Part shown: in pieces, positions 1 through 7,700 of the stretch
Numbering within the stretch: the stretch's first letter is position 1
How the letters are laid out: each line of letters starts with the position of its first letter
DNA from: Leptolyngbya sp. DLM2.Bin15
GTDB taxonomy: Bacteria; Cyanobacteriota; Cyanobacteriia; RECH01
Reading direction: 5' to 3'
Length of the DNA: 36,347 nt
Assembly: GCA_007694125.1 (NCBI GenBank)
Contig: RECH01000330.1
Location: 1 to 36,347 of the forward strand
Made by a program: the position numbers and the translations under genes
The notes under the pieces: generated by a model
Told to the model about the DNA's origin: nothing
Databases searched by the model: none
Seen by the model: only the letters and a program-made list of their open reading frames with translations

Positions 1-62
1 CCCACAGAGCAAGGGACTTTGAGGCATCTTAAAGTATGTAGCGACATTTTGAAGGATTGATC

Positions 63-1946
63 TTAGACCACATATTGAGTGGGCGGACGGTAGGAGACGG
101 AATCTTGCTGCATTTGCTGTTTGAGCTGGGCGATCGATCGCAGCCGTCCATCTCGGGCAGACTCAAATTCGGCATTGATGCGCAGGGCTTGGTCATAGGC
201 GGCGATCGCCGATTCGTACTGCTGCATCTGCTCTAGCGATCGCCCTCGGTCATGCCAGGCCCATTGGTTGTGGGGCTGCAGTTGAGATACTTTGGCGTAG
301 GCGGCGGCGGCTTCTTTATGTTTTTTGAGCCGCTCCAGCAGTGCTGCTAGCTTGAACCAGGCAATATGGTCATCGGCCTGCAGCTTCACCACCTTGCTGT
401 AGGAGGAGGCTGCTTCCCGATAGCGCTGCAAATTTTCCAAGGCCATGCCCTGCATCAGCCAAGCATTGGCATCGGTTGGATCATCGCGCAGGGTACGGGC
501 ACAGGCAGCGATCGCCTCTTGGTAATGCTGGAGATGGTAAAGCTGATCGACCTTCCGCTGGGTCATCAACACCTGCTTACGGCTCTCCACGGCCAGGTGG
601 AAATCGGGCTTGAGGTTAACGGCGCGATCGTAGGCTGCTACCGCCTCATCAAACTGTCCAGAATGCTCCAGCACCTGCCCCCGATCATGCCAGGCCCAAT
701 AGTTGCCCGGTTGAATCTGGATCACCTTGTCGTAGGCGGCCAGCGCTTCTGGGTAGCGTTTTAGATGTTCTAGCGCCTTGCCGCGCTTAAACCAGGCCAG
801 ATAGTCATTGGGCTGAACTTCGATCACCCGCTGGTAGGAACTGGCTGCATCTTCGTAGTGGTGCAGGTTTTCAAAGGCAATGCCGCGCTTAAACCAAGCC
901 AGGTAGTCATTAGGGGCGATCTGAATCACCTTGTCGTAGCATTCAATGGCTTTGAGGTAGCGCTGCTGTTGAAAGAGTTCATCGGCGCGTTCAAACCAGA
1001 CGAAGTGGGCGTCGGAATATTTGGCGGGGGGGACGGTGCGATCGCCGAGGGAAAGCTGATCTCGCTGGGCAGATTTCACCGCCGAATTGACCGTCGGCAA
1101 GATCACCGTATCGTGTTTGGGGGATGCGAGCACTTGCAGCGCCTCCATGGCTTCCACGGCGGATTGGTAGCGCTGGCGATAGTCGTAGCGCACCATCAAG
1201 TCGAGAATGTCGGCCAGTTCTGGGCTGATGGTCTGGACGCGATCGCGCCAGAGCAGTTCACCGGTGCGGGCATCGTAGCGGAGCTTAGACGGTGATAAAC
1301 CCGTGAGCATTTGAATGCCCACAATCCCCAACGAGTACACATCACTGCAGTAGCGAGGGCGTCCAGCCAACTGCTCATTGGGCATATACCCCGACGACCC
1401 GACGGCAATGGTAAAGGTTGATTCTTCTTCGATGTTGATGGTTTGAGAGCCAATTTGCTTAACGGCACCAAAGTCAATCAGCACCACTTTTTGATCATGC
1501 TGGCGGCGAATCAAATTGGAGGGCTTGATGTCGCGATGGATCACCTGCTGTTCATGGACAAAGGCTAGGGTAGACAAGACGTCCTGCAAAAAGTCGATGA
1601 CCTCATCTTCTGGGAAGCGGACATTTTTTTTGATGGATTTGTTGAGCACCCGTCCTTCTACAAATTCTTGCACCAGATAAAATTCTCGATGCTCTTCAAA
1701 ATGGGCAAAGAGCCGCGGAATTTGATCATGGTTGCCCAGTTGGTATAAAACCTCCGCTTCTCGGTCAAACAGGCGCGTTGCCGCTTGCCAGGCCGCCTGA
1801 CCGTCTACTTGAGGCTTCAACTGCTTGACTACACAAGTGGGTTTGCCTGGTAGATGGCGATCGATGGCCAAGAACGTTTGCCCAAAGCCCCCACCACCGA
1901 GGTGTTCCGTGATTTGATAACGTCCGCCGATTGTTGTTCCTAGCAT
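63..1946 (-). CDS. Serine/threonine protein kinase with C-terminal TPR repeats
   Basis: Soluble kinase-TPR fusion of 627 aa, a common cyanobacterial architecture, expected to phosphorylate Ser/Thr on protein targets in the cytoplasm. The kinase domain spans about residues 9-270. It has the Gly-rich loop GGGGFGQT (17-24), the ATP lysine K41 in VVKQL, the catalytic loop HRDIKPSNL with D139, DFG at 158-160 and an activation-segment end GSSGYMPNEQ. Residues about 315-605 are at least seven TPR-like 34-residue units with recurring NDYLAWFKRG and AWHDRG helices, probably a partner-binding scaffold. I see no membrane segment between the two parts, unlike PknB-type kinases. The start ATG directly precedes LGTTIGGRY, the usual beginning of this family. 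It reads away from the CBS genes, with a spacer of about 700 bp between. The substrate is unknown. The domain call is very secure. Confidence 0.95.
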   Translation of the reverse strand: MLGTTIGGRYQITEHLGGGGFGQTFLAIDRHLPGKPTCVVKQLKPQVDGQAAWQAATRLFDREAEVLYQLGNHDQIPRLFAHFEEHREFYLVQEFVEGRVLNKSIKKNVRFPEDEVIDFLQDVLSTLAFVHEQQVIHRDIKPSNLIRRQHDQKVVLIDFGAVKQIGSQTINIEEESTFTIAVGSSGYMPNEQLAGRPRYCSDVYSLGIVGIQMLTGLSPSKLRYDARTGELLWRDRVQTISPELADILDLMVRYDYRQRYQSAVEAMEALQVLASPKHDTVILPTVNSAVKSAQRDQLSLGDRTVPPAKYSDAHFVWFERADELFQQQRYLKAIECYDKVIQIAPNDYLAWFKRGIAFENLHHYEDAASSYQRVIEVQPNDYLAWFKRGKALEHLKRYPEALAAYDKVIQIQPGNYWAWHDRGQVLEHSGQFDEAVAAYDRAVNLKPDFHLAVESRKQVLMTQRKVDQLYHLQHYQEAIAACARTLRDDPTDANAWLMQGMALENLQRYREAASSYSKVVKLQADDHIAWFKLAALLERLKKHKEAAAAYAKVSQLQPHNQWAWHDRGRSLEQMQQYESAIAAYDQALRINAEFESARDGRLRSIAQLKQQMQQDSVSYRPPTQYVV

Positions 1947-2125
1947 GGGTAGATGCGGCTTCCAAAATACTGTATGGTGTCGGGTCAGCTCGAAATGATG
2001 CCCCTCAGGTGATGAAGATGGATACCCTGCTCATGGTGCGCAACCACTACACAACAGACTGCGGTTAAGCTTAGGACAAAACGGGTAACTTTCTTCGTGG
2101 TGGAACAGCTCAAGATAGCTCAATA

Positions 2126-2155
2126 GTTTAACGACAAAACGTTTAACGACAAAAC
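2126..2155. repeat. Perfect 15-bp tandem duplication
   Basis: The unit GTTTAACGACAAAAC occurs twice back to back (2126-2140 and 2141-2155). It lies in the spacer of about 700 bp (1947-2657) between the divergently oriented kinase and first CBS gene. I saw no gene in that spacer. It could be a tandem binding site or simple slippage. Confidence 0.8.
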
Positions 2156-2657
2156 ATGGATACCAAATGATGCACAGGTGGTTACCAAACTCGGTGAAGC
2201 TACCAAGGAGTCTCAAACGCGATCGCCCTGTCTGCTATAACAACGCTTGCCCTAGTATCTAGCAAATCACTAAAGTCCCGACTCCGTGATATAAACGAAT
2301 TCGAGAAGAGAACTCGATAAGATTGTGATTTCTACCTCTCAGTATTCCCTACAAAATGACGAACGATGCAAACGGGAAATCAAGATTAAGTGAATTTTCT
2401 GTGTGTATTTTCAGGTTGATCCGGAAAACTGGATCGATCGTTCGAGCAAAACGGCAGGCTGATGTCTAGCAACTCTCCCTAATGGTGCGGAGGGCGATCG
2501 CCAATTTTCCTCGGTATGATTCGCAACTATCCGCAACATTACGGGATAGGTTGCTCTTTCTTCCCTGAGACTACCCACCTTGGGGCACAATTTTAACAAG
2601 CACAAATCCGTGGATTTGCTCGGTTCAACTCATGTTCTGTTAGTTTGGAGGCCCGCC

Positions 2658-3113
2658 ATGATGAAAGCTAAAGACATAATGACCCAAGCGGTTGCAACGA
2701 TCAGTGGCTCAGCTACCGTAGCCGAGGCCGTTGCCAGCCTAAAAGAAAACCAGGTTCGAACCTTGGTGGTTGAGCGCCGCCATCCGGATGATCCCTACGG
2801 CATCCTGTCTGAAACCGACATCATTTATAAAGTAGCTGCCTACGGCAAAGATCCCAAGCAGGTGCGGGTGTACGAAATTATGACTAAACCCTGTGTTGTG
2901 GTGAACCCTGACCTAGGGGTGGAATATGTGGCTCGTCTGTTTGCCCAGACCGGCGTGCATCAAGCTCCGGTGGTGAGTGGTGACCTGCTGGGCACCATTT
3001 CGATTCACGATATTTTGACCAAAAGCGATTTTGTGGAAAAACCCAAAACCTATTTTGAACTGTACTGCGAAGAGTTTCCAGACGCCCCGGAAGCTCGGAT
3101 GTACGACGCCTAG
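2658..3113 (+). CDS. CBS-pair protein with a CP12 C-terminal-half-like tail
   Basis: Two CBS motifs (about residues 8-57 and 72-122) form a Bateman module, which in this superfamily commonly binds adenine nucleotides. After them the protein ends in a tail of about 22 residues, YFELYCEEFPDAPEARMYDA. This matches the C-terminal end of CP12 (consensus like YC-x-x-NPEA-x-ECR-x-YDD), the part that engages GAPDH. The first cysteine of the CP12 pair is kept (C137) and the second is Ala (A146). The AWD-VEEL core and N-terminal cysteine pair are absent. The start at 2658 is chosen because GGAGG at 2647-2651 is correctly spaced and the paralogue begins at the same point; an upstream in-frame TTG at 2580 is less likely. 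The next gene is a tandem paralogue carrying the other CP12 half. The CBS call is secure; the CP12 reading rests on motif match. Confidence 0.9.
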   Translation: MMKAKDIMTQAVATISGSATVAEAVASLKENQVRTLVVERRHPDDPYGILSETDIIYKVAAYGKDPKQVRVYEIMTKPCVVVNPDLGVEYVARLFAQTGVHQAPVVSGDLLGTISIHDILTKSDFVEKPKTYFELYCEEFPDAPEARMYDA

Positions 3114-3220
3114 AGGGCGGGTGCTCGGGGGCTCAATGGCGATCGCCCCCTTGATCGTGCTTCCGTTTACCAAAGGGCAGAACGGAGACTACGGTAGTCT
3201 TGGGTCTAAAATCAGGATGA

Positions 3221-3250
3221 AACGGTAAGTAGATCTTCCTACTTGCCGTT
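3221..3250 (+). terminator. 12-bp hairpin between the two CBS genes
   Basis: AACGGTAAGTAG (3221-3232) and CTACTTGCCGTT (3239-3250) form a 12-bp stem with one G-U pair and a 6-nt loop. No U-run follows, and the stem ends 28 nt before the start codon of the second CBS gene. It may be an attenuator, a partial terminator or an RNA-stability element separating expression of the two paralogues. The structure is certain; the role is inferred. Confidence 0.55.
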
Positions 3251-3278
3251 AACCCATGCAGTTATCTGGAGAACGGGG

Positions 3279-3830
3279 ATGCTAAAAGCACAAGACATCA
3301 TGACCACTGACGTGGTGACCATTAGTGGCTCAGCGACGGTAGCCGAGGCTGTGGCTCTGATGACCGAGAAGGGATTGCGATCGCTGATTGTCGATCGCCG
3401 CTACAGCGAAGATCCCTACGGTATCGTCACGGAAACCGACATTGTCTACAAAGTGGTTGCCTATGGTCACGATCCAAAAACCATGCGGGTTTATGAAATC
3501 ATGACTAAGCCCTGCATTGTGGTGCCGCCAGAGTTGGGGGTGGAATATGTAGCTCGGCTATTTGCCAACACGGGCATTCGTCGCGCCCCGGTGATCAAAG
3601 GGGAGTTGCTCGGGGTTGTCTCGGTGAGCGATATCTTGGCCAAGGGGAATTTTGTCAACCAACCCCAGCGTCCTTATATTGAAGACGAAATTGACGCAGC
3701 TCGGGACGAAGCGCGGCGCATCTGTGCAGAGCAGGGAGCCACCTCCCAAGCCTGTGCTGCTGCTTGGGATATTGTAGAAGAGCTGCAGGCGACGGCGTCC
3801 CATAACCGGGCTGACCGGGCGCTGTCGTAA
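3279..3830 (+). CDS. CBS-pair protein with a CP12 N-terminal-half-like tail
   Basis: 183-aa tandem paralogue of the preceding gene. The two share GSATVAEAV, DPYGI-x-x-ETDI-x-YKV, RVYEIMTKPC and LGVEYVARLF. The CBS motifs lie at about 8-57 and 72-122. The C-terminal extension (about 133-183) matches the N-terminal half of CP12: a cysteine pair at C149 and C159 in ARRICAEQGATSQAC, directly followed by AAAWDIVEELQA, the AWD-VEEL signature that contacts phosphoribulokinase. The C-terminal CP12 cysteine pair is absent; a similar tail sits on the upstream gene. CBS-CP12 fusions are known in cyanobacteria and are thought to couple adenylate state to Calvin-cycle control. The start ATG at 3279 has GGAG at 3268-3271; an upstream in-frame TTG (3243) lies inside the hairpin and is unlikely. 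Confidence 0.92.
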   Translation: MLKAQDIMTTDVVTISGSATVAEAVALMTEKGLRSLIVDRRYSEDPYGIVTETDIVYKVVAYGHDPKTMRVYEIMTKPCIVVPPELGVEYVARLFANTGIRRAPVIKGELLGVVSVSDILAKGNFVNQPQRPYIEDEIDAARDEARRICAEQGATSQACAAAWDIVEELQATASHNRADRALS

Positions 3831-3870
3831 TTCGATCATCCTTCGATCGTCGTCGTTTTGTCGGTCATCT

Positions 3871-4470
3871 ATGGAAGCTATGGTGCAAAAACTGGTAGTA
3901 GCAACGGGCAATCCTGGCAAGCTACGGGAGATGCAGGCCTATTTAACGGATCTAGATTGTGAACTGGTGCTGAAGCCAGCGGATCTAGATGTGGAGGAAA
4001 CCGGGACGACCTTTGCGGAAAATGCTTGTCTCAAAGCATCCCAGGTGGCCAAGGCCCTCGGTCAATGGGCGATCGCCGATGATTCAGGCTTGGCCATTGA
4101 TGCCCTAGACGGTGCGCCGGGGCTCTACTCGGCGCGCTATGGGCCGACAGAGGCGGCCTGCATCGATCGCGTTTTGGCGGAATTGGGAGATAGCAGCGAT
4201 CGCCAAGCGGCCTTTATCTGCGTGGTGGCGATCGCTCGTCCTGATGGCAGCATTGCTACTCAGGCCGAGGGCATCTGTCCAGGCGAGATCCTGCACGCGC
4301 CTCGGGGTGTTGGTGGATTTGGCTATGATCCAATTTTTTACCTGCCCGAGCATCAGATGTCCTTTGCAGAAATGCCCGCTGAGCTGAAGCACCGGATCAG
4401 CCATCGTGGGCTGGCCTTTGACCAGCTTTTGCCCCACCTGCCAGCTCTCTGGTCAAACGCCAACGACTAA
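3871..4470 (+). CDS. rdgB: RdgB/HAM1-type non-canonical purine NTP pyrophosphatase
   Basis: Hydrolyses dITP, XTP and related aberrant purine nucleotides to monophosphates, keeping them out of DNA and RNA. The 199-aa length is normal. Family motifs are clear: VVATGNPGKLREMQ near the N terminus (substrate-binding loop), ADDSGLAIDALDGAPG (catalytic and metal-binding acidic region), SARYG, and GFGYDPIFYLPE followed by KHRISHRG near the C terminus. A second ATG at 3880 (MVQKLVVATG) gives a protein 3 residues shorter that fits the family N terminus equally well. Neither start has a convincing ribosome-binding site. It follows the second CBS gene by 40 bp on the same strand, so co-transcription is possible. 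Confidence 0.95.
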   Translation: MEAMVQKLVVATGNPGKLREMQAYLTDLDCELVLKPADLDVEETGTTFAENACLKASQVAKALGQWAIADDSGLAIDALDGAPGLYSARYGPTEAACIDRVLAELGDSSDRQAAFICVVAIARPDGSIATQAEGICPGEILHAPRGVGGFGYDPIFYLPEHQMSFAEMPAELKHRISHRGLAFDQLLPHLPALWSNAND

Positions 4471-4530
4471 TCGTGGGAGCCTACGAGTCTCGGTGATGTT
4501 CGGAAAGCGCTAAAGCCCGACCTCCCAGAT

Positions 4531-4555
4531 TCCTGCTAGCTTGGAACTAGCAGGA
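4531..4555 (+). terminator. Hairpin downstream of rdgB
   Basis: TCCTGCTAG (4531-4539) pairs with CTAGCAGGA (4547-4555), a perfect 9-bp stem with a 7-nt loop. It is followed by the T-rich stretch GTATTGTTTT. It lies 60 bp after the rdgB stop and 20 bp before the PRC-barrel gene, consistent with a factor-independent terminator. Confidence 0.65.
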
Positions 4556-4574
4556 GTATTGTTTTGCCCACCTG

Positions 4575-5756
4575 ATGTCCCGAGCTGACCCTGACCCTAT
4601 GTCCACCTCAAAGCCCAAGCTAATTCACCAAAGCATCGTTCTGCACCGACCGATTTTGCATCGAGATACCACCGAAGAGCTAGGTCGTGTGGAGGTGGTG
4701 TGGATGTACCCCGATGCCCATCGGGTGTTGGGATTTGTGTCTAAACAGGGGTTCGTCGGTTCCAAGCGCCTAGCCTTCACGTTGAACCAAATCCACACCC
4801 TTGGCCCTGAGAGCATTGTGGTAACGGCTACCCCCACGGAAACCGAAGCCCAGAAGGTGCGTCAGCTTGAAACTCTCTTAGGTCTGGAGGTGTGGAGTGA
4901 GTCGGGCAGCAAGCTGGGCAAGATTGTAGACTATGCCTTTGATATCCGAACAGGGGCGATCGCTTACTATCTGTTTACCTCCGATGGCTGGCTGGGGTTT
5001 GCCCAAGGGCTCTATCGTCTACCGCCCCGCTACCTGCTCAGTTCCGGTCGGCAGCGGGTGCTGGTGGCCGAAGCGGCTAGCCGAAAGCTGACGGTGGAAC
5101 GGGAGGGCATTCAAGAACGGCTCACCCACATTCGCGATCGCCTGCGGAAAAACTACAGCGATGCCACGGACGAGCTGCAAGACTGGACAACCCAAGCGCA
5201 GACCACGGCCCAGCAGGTGACCGGACGAGTGCGCCAGTGGAGCAGTCAGTGGGGCAGTCAGTGGGGTAGCCAGGCCAAGCAATGGACGGAGACCTTGCGG
5301 CAGCGGGCCCAGACCCAGGTCGAGGATACGCGCCACCAAGCCCAAACCTGGAATGAACGGCTGCGGGATGAGGGGCAAACCTTCACCCAGCAGGCCAAGG
5401 AAACCGGGCGATCGCTCCTCGACCGGGTGAAGCAACAGGCGGCGGTGCTCACCGATCGGATTGAGGAGTTTGACTTTTTCCATGTTCCGGAGGAGTTTGA
5501 GGGCGATCGCCCCCTCACCCCTGACCATCATGGGGATGAAGACGAGTTTGAAATTCTCTTTGATGATTGGAGTGCGGAGGAGGATGCCAGGGGCGATCGC
5601 TCGGAGCAGCCAAGGGCGAATCCGGAGAAGCCCCCTGCTGCAGGATCGGCGTTGACCAAGCAGGCACCTGGTTCCCTCAGCACCGAGGATCAGCGCCCCA
5701 TTCAGCCGGATCTAATTCCGGGCCCCGATCTTGAGGATGATGATCCTTGGGTCTAG
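4575..5756 (+). CDS. PRC-barrel domain protein with a long helical and acidic tail
   Basis: 393 aa. The N-terminal half (about residues 20-165) contains two PRC-barrel-like beta modules. The second is recognisable in LETLLGLEVWSESGSKLGKI followed by DYAFDIRTGAIAYYLF. PRC barrels occur in photosynthetic reaction centre H subunits, RimM and many cyanobacterial proteins of unknown role. Residues about 180-300 form a Gln/Thr-rich amphipathic helical region with repeated WSSQWGSQWGSQ, WTETLRQRAQTQ and WNERLRDEGQTF segments, resembling apolipoprotein or LEA-type helices. The last 90 residues are acidic and probably disordered. There is no signal peptide or membrane segment. A second possible start is ATG 4599 (MSTSKPKLIHQ). 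It is convergent with dapF. The precise function is unknown. Confidence 0.85.
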   Translation: MSRADPDPMSTSKPKLIHQSIVLHRPILHRDTTEELGRVEVVWMYPDAHRVLGFVSKQGFVGSKRLAFTLNQIHTLGPESIVVTATPTETEAQKVRQLETLLGLEVWSESGSKLGKIVDYAFDIRTGAIAYYLFTSDGWLGFAQGLYRLPPRYLLSSGRQRVLVAEAASRKLTVEREGIQERLTHIRDRLRKNYSDATDELQDWTTQAQTTAQQVTGRVRQWSSQWGSQWGSQAKQWTETLRQRAQTQVEDTRHQAQTWNERLRDEGQTFTQQAKETGRSLLDRVKQQAAVLTDRIEEFDFFHVPEEFEGDRPLTPDHHGDEDEFEILFDDWSAEEDARGDRSEQPRANPEKPPAAGSALTKQAPGSLSTEDQRPIQPDLIPGPDLEDDDPWV

Positions 5757-5772
5757 CCTGGTGGAACAGATT

Positions 5773-5803
5773 TGCCTGAGGAACCTGGAATGGCGCTCAG
5801 GCA
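5773..5803. terminator. Inverted repeat in the PRC-barrel/dapF convergent spacer
   Basis: TGCCTGAG (5773-5780) and CTCAGGCA (5796-5803) form an 8-bp stem with a 15-nt loop, 17 bp after the PRC-barrel stop and in the spacer shared with convergent dapF. It is a plausible but weak terminator; no clear U-tract follows. Confidence 0.4.
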
Positions 5804-5946
5804 GGATCTGGGCGATCGCCGGATCTCTGCCCCAGTCAACTAGTACTCTGAGACGACAGTAACCCGCCTAGTTGCTAAGGTGGGAACCCTTGTGTGTCCT
5901 GGGATTCCTTTTCGTTTTTCTGTCTTCGTTCTTCTGTCTTGCGGTA

Positions 5947-6792
5947 CTAGCGACTACCGGTGAACACCTGTTCGGCGGGCCCGGTCATATAAAGATGGTT
6001 GTCCTCTGCCCAGGTAATCAGCAGCGAACCGCCGGGTAATTCCACCGTGGCTTGGCGATCGCTGAGATTGTTCAGCACGCTAGCCACTAGGGCCGCACAG
6101 GCTCCGGTGCCGCAGGCCAGGGTAATACCCGCACCCCGCTCCCACACCCGCATTTTTAGATAATCCGATCGCACCACTTGGATGAACTCGGTATTAATCC
6201 GCTTGGGGAAGGCGGGATGATGCTCAAACTGTGGGCCAATCTGCTCTAGGGCGATCGCATCCACATCCTCTACAAAGGTGATGCAGTGGGGATTGCCCAT
6301 GCTCACGCAGGTGACCGCCCAATCTTGATCGGCCACGGAGAGCGAAGTTCCCACCACCTTGTCATCCGCCGCGCCGAGACTGGTGGGAATCTCACTCGCT
6401 AACAGGCGTGGGAGACCCATGTCTACGGTCACTTGTCCATCGGTTTCTAGCTTCGGTGAAATTAAGCCCGCAAGGGTATGGATACGATAGGTTTTCTCCG
6501 TCGTATCGACACCATCTGCCGCTTCGAGCTGAGCCACAAACCGCGCCATGCAGCGAATGCCATTGCCGCACATCTCGGGCTCCGAGCCATCGGAGTTGAA
6601 AATCCGCATGGTGTAGTCAGTGTCTGCCTGCCCCGGCAGGGCAAAAATCACGCCATCTGCCCCAATGCCAAAATGGCGATCGCACCAAGCGATCGCCTCG
6701 TCTGGCGTGAGCAGTGGCTCGTCCTGCTGACGATTGTCAATCAAAATAAAGTCGTTACCAATGCCGTGATATTTCGTGAAGTTGATAGCCAT
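5947..6792 (-). CDS. dapF: Diaminopimelate epimerase
   Basis: Converts LL- to meso-diaminopimelate for lysine and peptidoglycan synthesis in the cytoplasm. The protein is 281 aa, the usual length. It starts [15 protein letters not shown] with the substrate-contact motif [10 protein letters not shown]. The two active-site cysteines are visible in [12 protein letters not shown] and in [13 protein letters not shown], the two catalytic halves of the symmetric fold. The TEFIQV and WERGAGIT segments are also typical. The reading frame is open for 31 more codons upstream to an ATG at 6885, but family alignment favours ATG 6792, and the extension would overlap the decayed sequence upstream. No good Shine-Dalgarno is seen. 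The call is very secure. Confidence 0.97.
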   Translation of the reverse strand: MAINFTKYHGIGNDFILIDNRQQDEPLLTPDEAIAWCDRHFGIGADGVIFALPGQADTDYTMRIFNSDGSEPEMCGNGIRCMARFVAQLEAADGVDTTEKTYRIHTLAGLISPKLETDGQVTVDMGLPRLLASEIPTSLGAADDKVVGTSLSVADQDWAVTCVSMGNPHCITFVEDVDAIALEQIGPQFEHHPAFPKRINTEFIQVVRSDYLKMRVWERGAGITLACGTGACAALVASVLNNLSDRQATVELPGGSLLITWAEDNHLYMTGPAEQVFTGSR

Positions 6793-6859
6793 AGGCGTGA
6801 ACGAGTTGAGGGTGAAGCTCTCTATGGATTTAGCATACGTCCAAACTGATGCGAGCAGG

Positions 6860-7103
6860 CTACCATTCGCTGATCTCTGAGCCACTCCCCACGTCCTCTA
6901 GATCAAATCCATCCCCATCAGCATTGGTACTGAGAACGGCCGCCGCAATATTTGCAGTGACGCGATAGTGAGACACCAGCTTGGATGTTACTGTTTCTGT
7001 GCGCCTTGCCGCACCCTCTCCATTGGAGACTAACGTTTTTGATGGATGCGACCCTCAACTACTCGTTGCTGGTAAGCGGCCTGAGCCGTGGCTAAATTGG
7101 TGA
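6860..7103 (-). pseudogene. Unrecognised ORF remnant with a homopolymer frameshift
   Basis: Read on the minus strand, one frame gives NQFTNLATAQAAYQQRVVEG then RIHQK and stops. The frame one base away then continues TLVSNGEGAARRTETVTSK and KLVSHYRVTANIAAAVLS and ends in [17 protein letters not shown] with a stop at 6860-6862. The switch falls in a run of five A residues (plus strand CGTTTTTG near 7030); one extra A would join both parts into one reading frame. The residue composition looks protein-like, but I do not recognise the family. It lies between dapF and the DUF1348 pseudogene and may be part of the same decayed locus. Confidence 0.4.
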
Positions 7104-7109
7104 ATTGAT

Positions 7110-7400
7110 TAGACCCAGATGGCCTTGGGGGCGCAGGGCAGTGGTATCCCAGAAGAAGCGACGATCGCTCTCGATAATGGGGCGATTGTTAATGCTGGCT
7201 TCCCGACGGCGCATCAGACCATGCAAATTCTCAGGTTTTGTCGCTGTAGGCACGATACCACTGTCCGGTACCATCGTGCCATTCCTACTAAAAGCGCACG
7301 GCAATCCGGTTACCGCGAAAGGTTCACATTTCTTTTGCTCGGCAATAGTCCAGCTCTTTATCCCACTGACGACGCAGAAAACCGCGCCTCTAGATAGTTC
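7110..7400 (-). pseudogene. Decayed DUF1348 (NTF2/SnoaL-like) gene
   Basis: Minus-strand translation across frames reproduces the DUF1348 family pattern in order: FLRRQWDKELDYCRAKEM, stop, TFRGNRIAVRF, two stops, EWHDGTGQWYRAYSDKT, stop, EF, a frameshift, then GLMRRREASINNRPI, ESDRRFFW and RPQGHLGL. Intact family members read approximately KELW-x-F, NRIAVRF-x-YEWHD, QW-x-RSYGNENWEF, GLM-x-RR-x-ASIND and ES-x-R-x-FHW. Two of the stops are TGA where the family has Trp. There are at least four in-frame stops and one frameshift over about 95 codons, and the N terminus is missing, so this is a dead gene. The family has a cone-shaped NTF2 fold and no established reaction. Confidence 0.72.
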
Positions 7401-7500
7401 ACTTAACTTAGGGGCAGGCCCCTGTCCCGATGCAGGGTAAGGACTGTAAGCGATTGGGTCAGCCCAGCAGTAGGAGAACAAACCACCTTGAACCGGATGA

Positions 7501-7541
7501 CTTAACTCAAACTTAATACTAACTTAGCCATAATTCAATCT
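7501..7541 (+). promoter_or_regulatory. Pho box (SphR/PhoB-type tandem octamers) upstream of phnD
   Basis: Four octamers recur with an exact 11-bp period: CTTAACTC (7501-7508), CTTAATAC (7512-7519), CTTAGCCA (7523-7530) and TTCAATCT (7534-7541), separated by AAA, TAA and TAA. The cyanobacterial Pho box is described as three PyTTAAPyPy(T/A) octamers with 3-bp spacers, so the layout fits, with the last unit weakest. A candidate -10 hexamer TATTAA lies at 7555-7560, 13 bp downstream; another, TATAAA, is at 7576-7581. The next gene is phnD, so induction under phosphate limitation is inferred. Confidence 0.72.
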
Positions 7542-7700
7542 TTTGTTAATCCCGTATTAATTCTGGCTTTGTAAATATAAACCGGGCATAGCTAGGCTAT
7601 GGTGCCTTCGGAGTTTGTCTTCAAGGCAAACTAGCGTCGATTTTGTCGCTGTTCACTAGCTTACGCGCCCCATTAGTAACTCTGAGAGGATTGGTTAGAC

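Noticed and set aside
7105-7440. Open frames on + between dapF and phnD
   Set aside because: The opposite strand carries the DUF1348 motif order; the + frames have no protein-like pattern.
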